This document shows, in pieces, positions 55,072-64,000 of a stretch of 64,000 nucleotides of DNA. Position 1 is the stretch's first letter. The number at the start of each line of letters is the position of its first letter. A program made the position numbers and the translations under genes. The notes beneath the pieces were generated by a model that saw only the letters and a list, made by a program, of their open reading frames with translations, did no database searches and had not been told where the DNA came from. The stretch comes from Prochlorococcus marinus (GTDB lineage: Bacteria; Cyanobacteriota; Cyanobacteriia; PCC-6307; Cyanobiaceae), in the NCBI RefSeq assembly GCF_001180305.1, contig NZ_CVSX01000007.1, positions 95,988-159,987 of the forward strand, in the 5' to 3' direction.

Positions 55072-55428
55072 TTAAAGTTTTTTTTCTAATAAATAAATTT
55101 TCTCTTCTCCAATTTTATCTGGTTTTGTTAATTTACAGCCTTTGTCTTTCTCCATGTCACAATCTTTTGTAGAAGGAACAGATTTCCAAGTGCAAATTTT
55201 TTCTTGAGATTTTTCTTTTAAGATAATCCATCCATCATCTATAAATTTAGAAATCCCATCTTCTCCGCAGGAAAACTTTACTTCCATTTTTTGCTTTATT
55301 GAATTTATTTCTTTATTATTATTTTTTTCTATATTTATGGTGGGATAGCTTTTATTGATAGATGTTTTACAGGAAGTTATAAAAATCATACCTAAAAATA
55401 TTTTTAAAAATGTTTTTATTCTTTTCAT
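55072..55428 (-). CDS. 118-aa predicted lipoprotein
   Basis: Starting at MKRIKTFLK, the signal peptide ends in the lipobox ITSC (Cys20). The mature part has several cysteines (FSCGEDG, KICTW, DCDMEKDKGCK). Unknown function; likely tethered to the inner membrane or thylakoid surface. Confidence 0.6.
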   Translation of the reverse strand: MKRIKTFLKIFLGMIFITSCKTSINKSYPTINIEKNNNKEINSIKQKMEVKFSCGEDGISKFIDDGWIILKEKSQEKICTWKSVPSTKDCDMEKDKGCKLTKPDKIGEEKIYLLEKKL

Positions 55429-55466
55429 TTTTGATTCTTTCAATGGGAAGTAATTCAAATTAAAGA

Positions 55467-55643
55467 TTATTTTGATTCTATTAATTTTAGTAATTGATCC
55501 ATTTTAGAAATCAATGTTTTTACATCATCTGGCTGAGGTAATATTAATTCTTCTGTAACGGCTAAATGCATTTTTTTTAAGTTTTGTCTTAGATCATTTA
55601 ATTTGATTTTTACGTTTTCTTTCTTTTGAGTAATATCTGTCAT
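55467..55643 (-). CDS. 58-aa helical hypothetical protein
   Basis: MTDITQKKENVKIKLNDLRQ followed by PDDVKTLISKMDQLLKLIES. Probably coiled-coil. Unknown. Confidence 0.5.
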   Translation of the reverse strand: MTDITQKKENVKIKLNDLRQNLKKMHLAVTEELILPQPDDVKTLISKMDQLLKLIESK

Positions 55644-55657
55644 GGGATTAGAGTTTA

Positions 55658-56086
55658 TTAATTTTCAATGTTATAGATTTGTTGGCCACCATTACAAAAA
55701 TTTGTAGATAACATTTTTAATTCACTCTTATTTTTTGAAAATAAATTATTATTTTTTATAATATAATTCTCTGCAACCTTTTCACAATACAATTTGTTTT
55801 TTGCGTGTCTAATAACTGGATAAATGTATATAAATGTTGCAATTATAAAGAAAAAATATATTAATAAATTTTTATCATTGTTTATTAATTCTTTAGCATT
55901 CCTTTTTGCTTTTAGTATCTTAATAAGTAAGCTATCAGGCAATCCTACTTGTACAAATAATAACTCTACCCACCATGGAAGATCTTTAGTTTTCTTTTTC
56001 TTGGAGTTTTTTGAGGAATTCATTTTATTAGCTTCATAGTTTTGAATTCTAATCTCTTCGAGATTTTTTGTTTCTTTTTTCTTCAT
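55658..56086 (-). CDS. 142-aa single-helix protein with cysteine motif
   Basis: Lys/Asn-rich N-terminal half with WWVELLFVQVGLPDSLLI, a helix (LIYFFFIIATFIYIY), then PVIRHAKNKLYC and a final FCNGGQQ. The [KR]x[AS]K-x4-C block plus late cysteine link it to the genes at 27614 and 35316, with an added N-terminal domain. Unknown. Confidence 0.6.
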   Translation of the reverse strand: MKKKETKNLEEIRIQNYEANKMNSSKNSKKKKTKDLPWWVELLFVQVGLPDSLLIKILKAKRNAKELINNDKNLLIYFFFIIATFIYIYPVIRHAKNKLYCEKVAENYIIKNNNLFSKNKSELKMLSTNFCNGGQQIYNIEN

Positions 56087-56218
56087 ACCATCTATAAATT
56101 TTGTTTGGAAATAGAGGTTTTATTTTGATTTGGAAACTATATTCTTATTTTATAAGTTTTAATTTAATTTACCTATGATTTTTAGTATTGTAAATTTGTA
56201 TTTAAAAACAATTTATAG

Positions 56219-56488
56219 ATGTCAAAAAAAAGGAGAAAATTAAATAAAGATTTCGAGAAGAAAATATATTCATCAAAGAAAGATGTAGAGTTAGTTTTAG
56301 CCAAAATCTATGATATCAATGATGAGGATATTCAAAAAGAATATATGGATGCATTTAACAAAGTTGTTCACTTATATGATGATTTAAAAGAAGATTATGA
56401 ACAACAAGGTTTTAACGATAATTCAGAGGAACTTATTCAAAACTATAAAAAGTCTTTTGATCTTTTTGAATCAGAGTTTGAAATTTAA
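56219..56488 (+). CDS. 89-aa hypothetical protein
   Basis: Basic N-terminus, then an acidic helical body (DEDIQKEYMDAFNKVVHLYD). Unknown; converges with the small secreted-protein gene. Confidence 0.55.
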   Translation: MSKKRRKLNKDFEKKIYSSKKDVELVLAKIYDINDEDIQKEYMDAFNKVVHLYDDLKEDYEQQGFNDNSEELIQNYKKSFDLFESEFEI

Positions 56489-56494
56489 ATTTTA

Positions 56495-56701
56495 TTATCT
56501 TTTATATGGTATAACTGGTATTTCAATTTTATTGCCTTTTTGCAGAATAGATTTTTTATCTTGCAAATTTTTTATGCAAATTGATTCCCTTTTTTCCTTT
56601 TTACAGATTCTTTTTATTTTGTAATCAGTAAGTGATAATGATTTGTCACCATATAATACAAAAGAAAAAAAGATAAATAAAAAGCTTAAAACTGATATCA
56701 T
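56495..56701 (-). CDS. 68-aa secreted hypothetical protein
   Basis: N-terminal signal-like helix (SVLSFLFIFFSFVLYG), then a basic domain with two cysteines (RICKKEK, SICIKNL). Unknown. Confidence 0.5.
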   Translation of the reverse strand: MISVLSFLFIFFSFVLYGDKSLSLTDYKIKRICKKEKRESICIKNLQDKKSILQKGNKIEIPVIPYKR

Positions 56702-56741
56702 GGAATTATATTAATTAAAATTTAAAAATTTTTCTAATTTC

Positions 56742-57017
56742 TTAATTATTATAAATTTCTATGAGCTCTTTTAATTTATCTTTACTTAAGTCTGTAGAAA
56801 TAAAAACTTCTTGAGCGGTTTTGCCCTTTCTTGCGATGGCTTTGTATCCGTTAATGGTTTTTACTGATAATCTTATTATCAATCTAGAGGAATTGCCCCT
56901 TGCTCTTGATATCACTGCTGGAGTTATTGTTTTTATGTTGATGTTAAGTGCTAGCTTTTTCAGTATTGGAATTAGACCTTCAATATTTGTACTATGATTT
57001 AATACTAACCTTCCCAA
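56742..57017 (-). CDS. DUF2103 family protein
   Basis: MGRLVLNHSTNIEGLIPILK, then ITPAVISRARGNSSRLIIR and AIARKGKTAQEVFISTDLS, matching DUF2103, a small conserved family annotated as possibly metal-binding. 91 aa, normal length. Function unknown. Confidence 0.8.
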   Translation of the reverse strand: MGRLVLNHSTNIEGLIPILKKLALNINIKTITPAVISRARGNSSRLIIRLSVKTINGYKAIARKGKTAQEVFISTDLSKDKLKELIEIYNN

Positions 57018-57135
57018 TTTAACCCTTTCTTAACATTATATTTATAAAAATGTGTTTATGAGAAGTTAATTAAACTTAGGAATGATTAAAAAATTTTTGA
57101 AGTTCTGTTATATTTATGTAAATAATATTAATCTA

Positions 57136-57237
57136 ATGATCTTTCAGATAGGATGGGCCGCATTAGCCGCAATTTTTACTTTTTCTATTGCAATGGTTGT
57201 ATGGGGAAGAAATGGTGACGGATCTATTGATATATGA
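57136..57237 (+). CDS. petN: Cytochrome b6f complex subunit PetN (subunit VIII)
   Basis: 33 aa: [20 protein letters not shown] then [13 protein letters not shown]. The GWAAL..FTFS...VVWGRNG pattern is PetN, the single-helix small subunit needed for stability of the b6f complex. Its stop overlaps the next start as ATGA. Confidence 0.93.
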
Positions 57238-57374
57238 TTCCATTTTTAACTTATGAAGTCTATTTAAATAATTTTCTTATTTTTACATCGTTCCTTTTAC
57301 TTGTATTCATAACCTTAGCCGTAATTTACATATCTTACATTTCTTGGAAAGATAAAAAAAGAATTAAAAAATAA
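57234..57374 (+). CDS. 46-aa membrane microprotein, coupled to petN
   Basis: One helix ([20 protein letters not shown]) and a basic tail (WKDKKRIKK). The ATGA overlap with petN means translation is probably coupled, which suggests a thylakoid or b6f-related role; identity unknown. Confidence 0.6.
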
Positions 57375-57377
57375 CTA

Positions 57378-57989
57378 CTATTTTTTGCTTTCTTTTTTCT
57401 TCTCTTTAATTCTTAATTCTTCAATTAATTCTTTAGCTTGTTCCATTTTTGATAGGGTGCTTTTATAAATCCCAATATCCTTTTCTGCTTTATTCCTAGA
57501 TAAATTTAGCTCTTCAAAAGCATCAAAAATCATCTTACTTAAATCGGATTCATTTTTTCCTTTAATATCTTTCGAATTTGAAATAATTGTATAGATTCCT
57601 AAGTTCAGTATCCTGGATGGATAAATTTTTGAACTACTTTTTTCTTTCATTAAATTTAGTAAATCATTATATGATTTTTCCTTGAATTCATCTTGAGACT
57701 TTTGAGATATTTCTTTAATTTCTTTAGTTTTAAAATTACTAGAACAACATAAAGCATCAAAAAGAAGATCTAAATGTTTATCCGGTTTATATCCTTTCGT
57801 TAGTTCTTTGAATGTTTCGGTGAGTCCAATACAAAATAGATAATCCTGTATAAATTCATTCTGATGATTTAAAAGGTTCAGTTCAACAAGCATTTCATCA
57901 ACTATTCTTTTATATAAACCTGGAATAACGTAAGGGAATTGTTCGTGAAATAACTTTTTGCTATCTGAAACAGTCAATTTTTCTTTCAA
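57378..57989 (-). CDS. thf1: Thylakoid formation protein Thf1/Psb29
   Basis: TVSDSKKLFHEQFPYVIPGL then YKRIVDEMLVELNLLN mark Thf1/Psb29, with a C-terminal coiled coil rich in Lys/Glu. In cyanobacteria Psb29 interacts with FtsH complexes and supports PSII biogenesis. I chose the TTG giving MKEKLTVSD (203 aa); a TTG at 58034 gives a 15-residue longer form less like the family. It is divergent from clpP. Confidence 0.9.
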   Translation of the reverse strand: MKEKLTVSDSKKLFHEQFPYVIPGLYKRIVDEMLVELNLLNHQNEFIQDYLFCIGLTETFKELTKGYKPDKHLDLLFDALCCSSNFKTKEIKEISQKSQDEFKEKSYNDLLNLMKEKSSSKIYPSRILNLGIYTIISNSKDIKGKNESDLSKMIFDAFEELNLSRNKAEKDIGIYKSTLSKMEQAKELIEELRIKEKKKESKK

Positions 57990-58069
57990 TTTTTTATATG
58001 TAAACCTTAATAAGGTTAGCGTATGTAGACTCAATATCGTTAATATCTAATAAACAGATAAATATTATT

Positions 58070-58660
58070 ATGATTCCCTTAGTTTTAGAAGAATCCGGTG
58101 GTAGTGAAAGAGTCTTTGATATCTATTCGAGATTATTAAGAGAGAGAATTATTTTCTTGGGAGAACAAGTTACTAGTGAAACAGCGAATAGAATTGTTGC
58201 TCAATTATTATTTCTTGAAGCCGAAGACCCAGATAAAGATATCTACATGTACATAAATTCACCAGGCGGATCAGTTTACGATGGTTTAGGCATATTTGAC
58301 ACAATGCAACATGTTAAGCCTGATATACACACAGTTTGTGTAGGTTTGGCGGCTAGTATGGGTGCTTTTTTGTTAGCAGCAGGAACTAAAGGTAAAAGGA
58401 GTAGTTTGAGACATTCAAGAATTATGATACATCAGCCCCTTGGAGGTGCTAGAGGGCAAGCGAGTGATATAAGAATTCAAGCAGATGAAATTTTATTTTT
58501 AAAAGATCGTCTGAACACTGAATTATCAGAGAGAACAGGTAAGGATTATGAAACTATTAAAGAAGATACAGATAGAGATTTCTATATGTCACCAAATGAA
58601 GCTGTAGAGTACGGTCTGATAGATTTAGTTCTAGATAAGAAACCCGTTAGAGTTAATTAA
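58070..58660 (+). CDS. clpP: ATP-dependent Clp protease proteolytic subunit
   Basis: Serine protease with triad Ser96 (AASMGAF), His121 (IHQPLGG) and Asp170 (TDRDFYMS). 196 aa. The motif [10 protein letters not shown] is the substrate loop. Works with ClpX/ClpC. The end overlaps ftsH by 8 bases (convergent). Confidence 0.97.
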   Translation: MIPLVLEESGGSERVFDIYSRLLRERIIFLGEQVTSETANRIVAQLLFLEAEDPDKDIYMYINSPGGSVYDGLGIFDTMQHVKPDIHTVCVGLAASMGAFLLAAGTKGKRSSLRHSRIMIHQPLGGARGQASDIRIQADEILFLKDRLNTELSERTGKDYETIKEDTDRDFYMSPNEAVEYGLIDLVLDKKPVRVN

Positions 58661-60566
58661 GCAATTGAGGTGTTCTATCTTTCTCTGGAATAGGAGTATA
58701 TTCTGAAAGAATACTAACAAACTCATCTCCATCCAATGTTTCCTTTTCAATTAAAAGGTCAACTATTTTATCCATAGCATCTCTATTTTTGCTGATAATA
58801 GAGTAAGTTTCCTTATAACATTCCTTAACCATTACTCTTACACTTTCATCAATTTGTTTGGAGATAGAATCAGAAACTTCGCTTCTTGTCATTAAATCTC
58901 TACCAACAAAAACCTCTTGATTTCCACTTTCTAAAGCTATTGGACCTAAATTACTCATTCCAAATCTAGTTACCATTTGACGCGCCATAGAAGCAACTTG
59001 TTGAAAATCACCTCCAGCTCCTGTTGTGATTTCACCTTCGCCAAATACAACATCTTCTGCGGCTCTACCTCCTAATGCACCCATTATTCGGGCCTTTAGC
59101 TGAGCTCTGCTTACCAGGCTTTGTTCATCATCAGGGGTGAACCAAGTTAATCCTTTCGCTTGACCTCTTGGTATTACAGTTACTTTTTGTACAGGATCGT
59201 GAGCTTTAACGAGTGAACCGATAAGAGCATGGCCAACTTCGTGGTAGGCAATTAATCTTTTACTTCTTCCGTCTGTTAAAGGAGAACCTTCCATACCTGC
59301 AACAATTCTGTCTACAGAGTCATCAATTTCTGAAATACTAATAGAGTCTTTTCTCCTCCTAGCTGTTAGGATGGCGGCCTCATTAAGTAAATTTGCTAAA
59401 TCTGCACCAGTGAATCCTGGTGTTCTTCTTGCAATACTTTCAAGTGTTAAATCATCTTGTAGTTTTTTATTCCTTGAATGAACTTCAAGTATTGACAATC
59501 TACCCTTTATGTCAGGCGCGTCTACTGTTACCTGCCTGTCGAATCTACCAGGTCTCATTAAAGCTGAGTCTAAAACGTCAGGTCTGTTAGTAGCTGCAAT
59601 TATAATTATGCCACTGTTTCCTTCAAACCCATCCATTTCAGTAAGCAATTGGTTGAGAGTTTGTTCTCTCTCATCATTACCTCCACCAATACCAGCACCT
59701 CTTTGCCTTCCAACTGCATCAATTTCATCAATAAATATTAAACAAGGACTATTTTCTTTAGCCCTTTTGAAAAGATCTCTTACTCTACTCGCCCCGACAC
59801 CAACAAACATCTCAACAAACTCAGATCCCGACAATGAGAAAAATGGAACACCTGCTTCTCCTGCAATTGCCTTTGCTAATAAAGTTTTACCAGTCCCAGG
59901 AGGGCCAACCAATAAAACTCCCTTAGGAATCCTTGCTCCAACTGAAGTGAATTTTTCTGGTTTTTTCAGAAAAGTAACAACCTCTTGTAGGTCTTGTTTC
60001 GCTTCATTAACACCTGCTACATCGTCAAAAACAACACCAGTTTCAGCTTCCATGGCAAATCTTGCTTTTGTTTTCCCAAATTGCATTGCTTGGCCAGGAC
60101 CTCCAGGCATTCCATTTGATCTTCTTGCCAATAAGATCAGACCACCAATTAAAATTGCTGGGAAGAGTAAATTACCAAAAATACCTAATGCAGGGGGAGC
60201 TGTTTTTATAGGATGAACATCAAAACTAATCCCCTCATCTTTTAAAATATTAATAAGTTCAGGAGTTAACCCTGGTAGATCAACTCTCAATCTTTGGACT
60301 TTGTTATCTAAATCTGAATCTACAGTTTCTATAACTGCATTTCTACCACCATCAAAAATATCTACTGAAGTAACTCTTCCTGAATTTATGTAATCTAAGA
60401 ATCTCCCGTAACTTACTCTTGCTACTGCAGTATTTCTCGGCGCGATTGTAGTTCCATTTGATTTAAGTGAATCAACATTACTGGAGGATAAAAATTGATA
60501 GGAAAGTGCAATTACTAAAATTATAGGTAATGCCCACAAAATTAATGTCTTAAATTTCTGATTCAT
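58653..60566 (-). CDS. ftsH: ATP-dependent zinc metalloprotease FtsH
   Basis: Two membrane helices (about 8-26 and 128-147), AAA domain with Walker A GPPGTGKT (221-228) and Walker B LIFIDE (276-281), and the zinc site HEVGH (442-446). 637 aa. Thylakoid FtsH complexes degrade photodamaged D1, in which context thf1/psb29 nearby is meaningful. Which of the several cyanobacterial paralogues this is cannot be told by eye. Confidence 0.97.
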   Translation of the reverse strand: MNQKFKTLILWALPIILVIALSYQFLSSSNVDSLKSNGTTIAPRNTAVARVSYGRFLDYINSGRVTSVDIFDGGRNAVIETVDSDLDNKVQRLRVDLPGLTPELINILKDEGISFDVHPIKTAPPALGIFGNLLFPAILIGGLILLARRSNGMPGGPGQAMQFGKTKARFAMEAETGVVFDDVAGVNEAKQDLQEVVTFLKKPEKFTSVGARIPKGVLLVGPPGTGKTLLAKAIAGEAGVPFFSLSGSEFVEMFVGVGASRVRDLFKRAKENSPCLIFIDEIDAVGRQRGAGIGGGNDEREQTLNQLLTEMDGFEGNSGIIIIAATNRPDVLDSALMRPGRFDRQVTVDAPDIKGRLSILEVHSRNKKLQDDLTLESIARRTPGFTGADLANLLNEAAILTARRRKDSISISEIDDSVDRIVAGMEGSPLTDGRSKRLIAYHEVGHALIGSLVKAHDPVQKVTVIPRGQAKGLTWFTPDDEQSLVSRAQLKARIMGALGGRAAEDVVFGEGEITTGAGGDFQQVASMARQMVTRFGMSNLGPIALESGNQEVFVGRDLMTRSEVSDSISKQIDESVRVMVKECYKETYSIISKNRDAMDKIVDLLIEKETLDGDEFVSILSEYTPIPEKDRTPQLLN

Positions 60567-60673
60567 TAATTTATTTAAATTTGTAGTGCTTATTCTAGAA
60601 TGATTCGATACATTTCGTTGATATTTTCTATAACTTTATGATTATATTGTTCATAAATATATTGTATTTATTA

Positions 60674-60883
60674 ATGAAATTTGAGGTTAAGGACAAGGTA
60701 AGGTTGATTATGGCAGTTTCATACCTAAAGACTTCTGATAACATGCCTATGTTACGCCCTCCCGATTTAGTAGCAATTGATGAAATTGGAGAAGTACAAT
60801 CAATTAAATCGCCAAATACAGTCGAGGTGAAGTTTCGAAGAGGCTCATTTTTAATCGATATAGAAAAAATTGAAAAAGTCTAG
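60674..60883 (+). CDS. sipA: SipA (NblS-interacting protein, DUF3148)
   Basis: From the ATG MKFEVKDKVRL it has the core TSDNMPMLRPPDLVAIDEIG and a beta-rich end VEVKFRRGSFLIDIE, matching DUF3148/SipA, which activates the histidine kinase NblS (Hik33) in high-light and stress control. 69 aa, somewhat short. An upstream ATG at 60638 would add 12 hydrophobic residues. Confidence 0.85.
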   Translation: MKFEVKDKVRLIMAVSYLKTSDNMPMLRPPDLVAIDEIGEVQSIKSPNTVEVKFRRGSFLIDIEKIEKV

Positions 60884-60884
60884 T

Positions 60885-62102
60885 TTAAAAGTTTTTTTCC
60901 CACCTAGTCTTAATTGAGGAACATATTTTCTTATTTCCAGAAATACTGAAAAAAGGTTTTGAAAAATATTTATTAGCTAATTTTAAAATGTCTAATGATG
61001 ATATTTTATCTATTTTTAAATTTAAATCATTTTCAGTTAAAGTTGAAATGCCGTAGCTAATTAATTGAATCTTTCTCTGCAAAATACTATCTAATGATTG
61101 ATTATCTAAAAGAAAAGAACCTTTCAATTTTTCTTTGGCTAACAATAATTCATCATCAATCAACGGGTTTAAAAGCAAATCTTTCCATATTGACGATAAA
61201 AGTTCAAATGCTAAAAGGGCATTATTATTAGAAACTGATAAGTAAACTAAAAAAGGGGAATTATCATTCCTAAGAGGATTAAAAACGCCAAGATCGTAAG
61301 TAATGCCATTTTTTTCCCTAAATAATTTAAACAAAGCTCCGCTCATACCAAAAGATAAATATGACTCCAAAACCTTAAGTGGCAAATATTCCTTACTACT
61401 GCGAGAACAAGTTTGGTTGCCTATTATCATTATTGTTTGATTTGTATGGTTATTTACGAACTCAAATCTACTCATCGGATCTAAATCATAATTTGGAAGG
61501 CTTGATTTTTCTTTTATGATTTTTTGATTTACTGTTCCTGAATCTTCTCCATTAATTTCTAAATTATTTGAAATCATATATTTCTCTCTTCTTTTGAATT
61601 TTTCAAACTCATTTAAAACATCTTCATAAATAATATTTGAGACATCTCTCTCATTACCTAACGTATTGAAGGCATAAGGATGATTTAAGTAAACAATTTT
61701 TCTCCATTTTTCGAAACAAATATTAAATGGATTTTCTTTATCTTTTTTAATCAGATCCATAGATGATTTTTTTACTTTTTTAAATTCAATTTCCGAAAGA
61801 ATTGGCTTTTTAATTATTAAATCTAATAGCGGAAGTAATTTGCTGAAATGTTCATTTAGGGATTTTATGCTTATGGAAATGCCATCTTCATATACTTCCT
61901 GATTTAGTTCAGCACCGTAAGATTCAATATATTCAGATAGATCTAAATTATTAAAGCCTTCACATCCTCTTACAAGTAATGAACTAAGTATTTTATTAAT
62001 GCCCCTTTTGTTTGAGATATCCCTATCACTTCCGCCTTTAATCCAAATTGAAGCTATTGAGAAATTTCTTTTTTTATGTTTTATAAAATATCTTTTTAAC
62101 AT
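60885..62102 (-). CDS. M16 peptidase family protein, inactive partner
   Basis: 405 aa with M16 fold features (SIASIWIKGGSDRD, LLVRGCEGFNN). The HxxEH zinc motif is missing: the equivalent position reads GINKILSSLLVRG. Such non-catalytic M16 proteins pair with an active subunit, here the neighbouring gene 3 bases upstream. Confidence 0.88.
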   Translation of the reverse strand: MLKRYFIKHKKRNFSIASIWIKGGSDRDISNKRGINKILSSLLVRGCEGFNNLDLSEYIESYGAELNQEVYEDGISISIKSLNEHFSKLLPLLDLIIKKPILSEIEFKKVKKSSMDLIKKDKENPFNICFEKWRKIVYLNHPYAFNTLGNERDVSNIIYEDVLNEFEKFKRREKYMISNNLEINGEDSGTVNQKIIKEKSSLPNYDLDPMSRFEFVNNHTNQTIMIIGNQTCSRSSKEYLPLKVLESYLSFGMSGALFKLFREKNGITYDLGVFNPLRNDNSPFLVYLSVSNNNALLAFELLSSIWKDLLLNPLIDDELLLAKEKLKGSFLLDNQSLDSILQRKIQLISYGISTLTENDLNLKIDKISSLDILKLANKYFSKPFFSISGNKKICSSIKTRWEKNF

Positions 62103-62105
62103 TTG

Positions 62106-63362
62106 CTAAGGGGATGCAATTAGAGTAAATTTTTCTCCTTGAATATATTGCGTGATTTCTTTGAAATTATCTAAATCATTCCAATATTTTAAATGACTTT
62201 CTAATTTATATATCGAAGATTTCCTACCCCAGAGAAGTTCATTTCCAAAGAATGATGAAAGTTGCGTGGATGTCTCTAAATTAAAAATATAATTGCTTTT
62301 TACGATATTTATTGCTTTTTTTATTTCATCTAAAGTTAGAGTCTTAGAACCTGAAATTTCATCTAAAACTTTATTTATTTTCTTTTCTACAAGTTGAATA
62401 TCTTTTTTTTCACAACTTGCTTCTAAAATAAATAATCCGCCTAATTCCCCCGCATTTACATCTACGTATACTGATTCAACAAGATTATTATCTTCTTTTA
62501 AAATTTTTACTAATCTGCTATTTCTTCCTACAGAGAGTATAGACGCTAATATTTCTAATCCAATAATAGTTTTTTGATCACCAAGTTTAGGAATAAACCA
62601 AGCTATGATAATTCTTGAGAATTCCAAGTCATCAAATTTTATTACCTCTCTGCCATTTCTGATTTTTAATAAAGGTTTGTTTTTTAGATTTTTGAAATTT
62701 GAATAATTACAAATTAAGTTTTTATTTATCCCAGAAAGATCACTTTTTTCAAAAATTTTATAAATATCTCTCGAGAGATTACCAGCAATTGCAATACAAA
62801 TATTTTCCGCAGTGTAATGTTTCCTATGAAATTTCTCGAGGTCTTTGACCTCCATTTTGTTTACACTTTGTTCTGTTCCTAGAATTGAGTTTGAATAATT
62901 AGGACTTAACCAAACCCTTTTTAAAAAGTAATTAAATAATTTTTCTTCAGGCTGATCATTTTGTTGTTTTATTTCATCAATAACTACTCCTTTTTCTTTT
63001 TTAAATTCTTCAATGTTAAAAATCGGAGAAACAACAATATTTGTCAAAAGAGCAAGTGATTCTTTAAAGTTATTTGGTGGGATAAGGACGTGGTAATGTA
63101 CATCATCATAACCTGTTGATGCATTACTTAGTCCCCCAAGTGATTCGATTTTATGATCAAATTCACCTGGCATTATTTTGCTAGAGCCTTTAAAAATCAT
63201 ATGCTCTAAAAAATGAGCAGTGCCATTTTTACCCTCTTCCTCTAATGAGGAACCTGCTTTGCACCATATATCAATGCTTATGAGCGATAAATCTTTATTA
63301 TCCACAAATACACATTTGGTTTTGCTTGAATGGGTATAGTAGTTAACCTCTCCTACATTCAT
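62106..63362 (-). CDS. M16 zinc peptidase, catalytic subunit
   Basis: HFLEH (50-54) with the downstream glutamate in VVIDEIKQQ gives the inverted HxxEH zinc site. 418 aa, typical of processing-peptidase-like M16B members. Forms a two-gene unit with the inactive partner; substrate unknown, perhaps signal or transit-like peptides. Confidence 0.93.
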   Translation of the reverse strand: MNVGEVNYYTHSSKTKCVFVDNKDLSLISIDIWCKAGSSLEEEGKNGTAHFLEHMIFKGSSKIMPGEFDHKIESLGGLSNASTGYDDVHYHVLIPPNNFKESLALLTNIVVSPIFNIEEFKKEKGVVIDEIKQQNDQPEEKLFNYFLKRVWLSPNYSNSILGTEQSVNKMEVKDLEKFHRKHYTAENICIAIAGNLSRDIYKIFEKSDLSGINKNLICNYSNFKNLKNKPLLKIRNGREVIKFDDLEFSRIIIAWFIPKLGDQKTIIGLEILASILSVGRNSRLVKILKEDNNLVESVYVDVNAGELGGLFILEASCEKKDIQLVEKKINKVLDEISGSKTLTLDEIKKAINIVKSNYIFNLETSTQLSSFFGNELLWGRKSSIYKLESHLKYWNDLDNFKEITQYIQGEKFTLIASP

Positions 63363-63403
63363 TTAAATTCTCTTTTTTAATTCCATTTTGGTCTTTTTTA
63401 TTC

Positions 63404-64000
63404 TTGTTGTCTGAATCCTTAACTAAAACTAAATTAACAGACCCTCTTATTTTGGACTTGTTGCAAAATATTAGGGAGCATAGATCTATGCTTGAAAACC
63501 TTGAGAGTATAAAAGTTGATCCCAAGCTTACTAATATAATATCCAATGAAATAGGTAGAGAACTATATATAGAGAACGAATTTCACAAAGCAAAAGGATT
63601 TAGAAAGTTACATATTGAAGTTGCGGAATTTTCAAAAAATCTAAAAATTTTACACTGCGTTTTTTTCCCCGATCCAAAGTTTGATATCCCAATTTTTGGG
63701 ATGGATTTAGTGAAAATAAATCATGTTGTTTCGGCAGCAATTGTTGACTTATCTCCAACTTCTAAAAATCAAAGTATAAAGTACGAAAAATTTCTATCTG
63801 AAGTTGATAAAAGCTCTTTCTCCTCATTAAGAGAGATTCCCAACTGGGGTGAGATTTTTTCTAATAATGTATTTTTCGCTTCCTTAAAAAGTGAATCAGA
63901 GAAAAATGCTTTTTGTGTGGTAGTTAATAAATACCTTTCTGTTTTGATTAAATTAAGTAAGAAAGCTAAACCTGAATTAAATGAGACGATTATTCAAGAA
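63404..64000 (+). CDS. pcyA: Phycocyanobilin:ferredoxin oxidoreductase (PcyA), partial
   Basis: Ferredoxin-dependent bilin reductase. Visible parts include [20 protein letters not shown] and [20 protein letters not shown], typical of the FDBR fold. The start is TTG (63404 or 63407); the window ends after 199 codons, before the C-terminus. Bilin synthesis in an organism with few phycobiliproteins points to use in signalling or residual phycoerythrin. Confidence 0.9.
   Translation, partial: MLSESLTKTKLTDPLILDLLQNIREHRSMLENLESIKVDPKLTNIISNEIGRELYIENEFHKAKGFRKLHIEVAEFSKNLKILHCVFFPDPKFDIPIFGMDLVKINHVVSAAIVDLSPTSKNQSIKYEKFLSEVDKSSFSSLREIPNWGEIFSNNVFFASLKSESEKNAFCVVVNKYLSVLIKLSKKAKPELNETIIQE

Noticed and set aside
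59509..60216. 235-aa antisense frame in ftsH
   Set aside because: Shadow of the AAA domain; Pro/Ser-rich artefact of the reverse strand.
1..64000. CRISPR array, insertion sequence, phage or integrase
   Set aside because: No regularly spaced direct repeats, no transposase or integrase motifs, and no tRNA-end duplication seen by eye.

Overview
The window looks like chromosome of a high-light-adapted marine Prochlorococcus. The DNA is very AT-rich and almost all genes are short and tightly packed. Diagnostic genes are petN, pcyA, thf1/psb29, sipA, an Hli protein, a B12-dependent ribonucleotide reductase, a PhnD/C/E transporter, the cyanobacterial purK-6S RNA pair, and two DUF1651 proteins, a family I know only from marine picocyanobacteria. 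Strain assignment is not possible from sequence reading alone.

Layout. 0-1.7 kb: tRNA-Ser(UGA), small genes, and a structured leader matching the downstream-peptide type of glutamine riboswitch in front of a 33-aa DUF4278 peptide. 1.7-25.6 kb: conserved housekeeping block (nrdJ, prfC, hslO, rsmE, a VTE6-like gene, phnDCE, aminotransferase, family-4 UDG, ispG, ctpA, nadA, a Psb32-like gene, a MidA-family methyltransferase, aroB, purK) ending in 6S RNA. 25.8-38 kb: accessory region made almost wholly of 28-130 aa proteins, many with one membrane helix, in short operons with abutting or overlapping start and stop codons. It holds two DUF1651 paralogues with matching promoters and LexA-like boxes, a stand-alone NAD-ligase adenylation domain, an Hli protein, a short-chain dehydrogenase, and a non-coding stretch with DnaA-box-like motifs and palindromes. 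38-44.3 kb: K+ channel, cytochrome c, the pstS-pstC-pstA-pstB phosphate transporter with candidate Pho boxes, and a tail of microproteins. 44.8-50.5 kb: a four-gene DNA-repair operon (MBL-fold Exo, ATP-dependent DNA ligase, Lhr-Core helicase, MPE metallophosphoesterase). 50.6-57 kb: a second accessory stretch, with an orphan IF2-N domain protein, a DUF2130 nuclease-like protein, a DUF2103 protein and more microproteins. 57-64 kb: photosynthesis and proteostasis genes (petN, thf1, clpP, ftsH, sipA, two M16 peptidases, and pcyA running off the end).

How it fits together. Phosphorus acquisition appears twice (pst, phn). Thylakoid maintenance is spread over ftsH, clpP, thf1, the Psb32-like protein, ctpA, Hli and petN. 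Nucleic-acid repair is unusually rich for a streamlined genome: the Lhr/MPE/Lig/Exo operon, UDG, the adenylation-domain protein and DUF2130. The best candidates for undescribed biology are the adenylation-domain operon, the paired DUF1651 loci with shared promoter and operator, the DnaA-box/palindrome island at 34.84-35.09 kb, and the microprotein operons.
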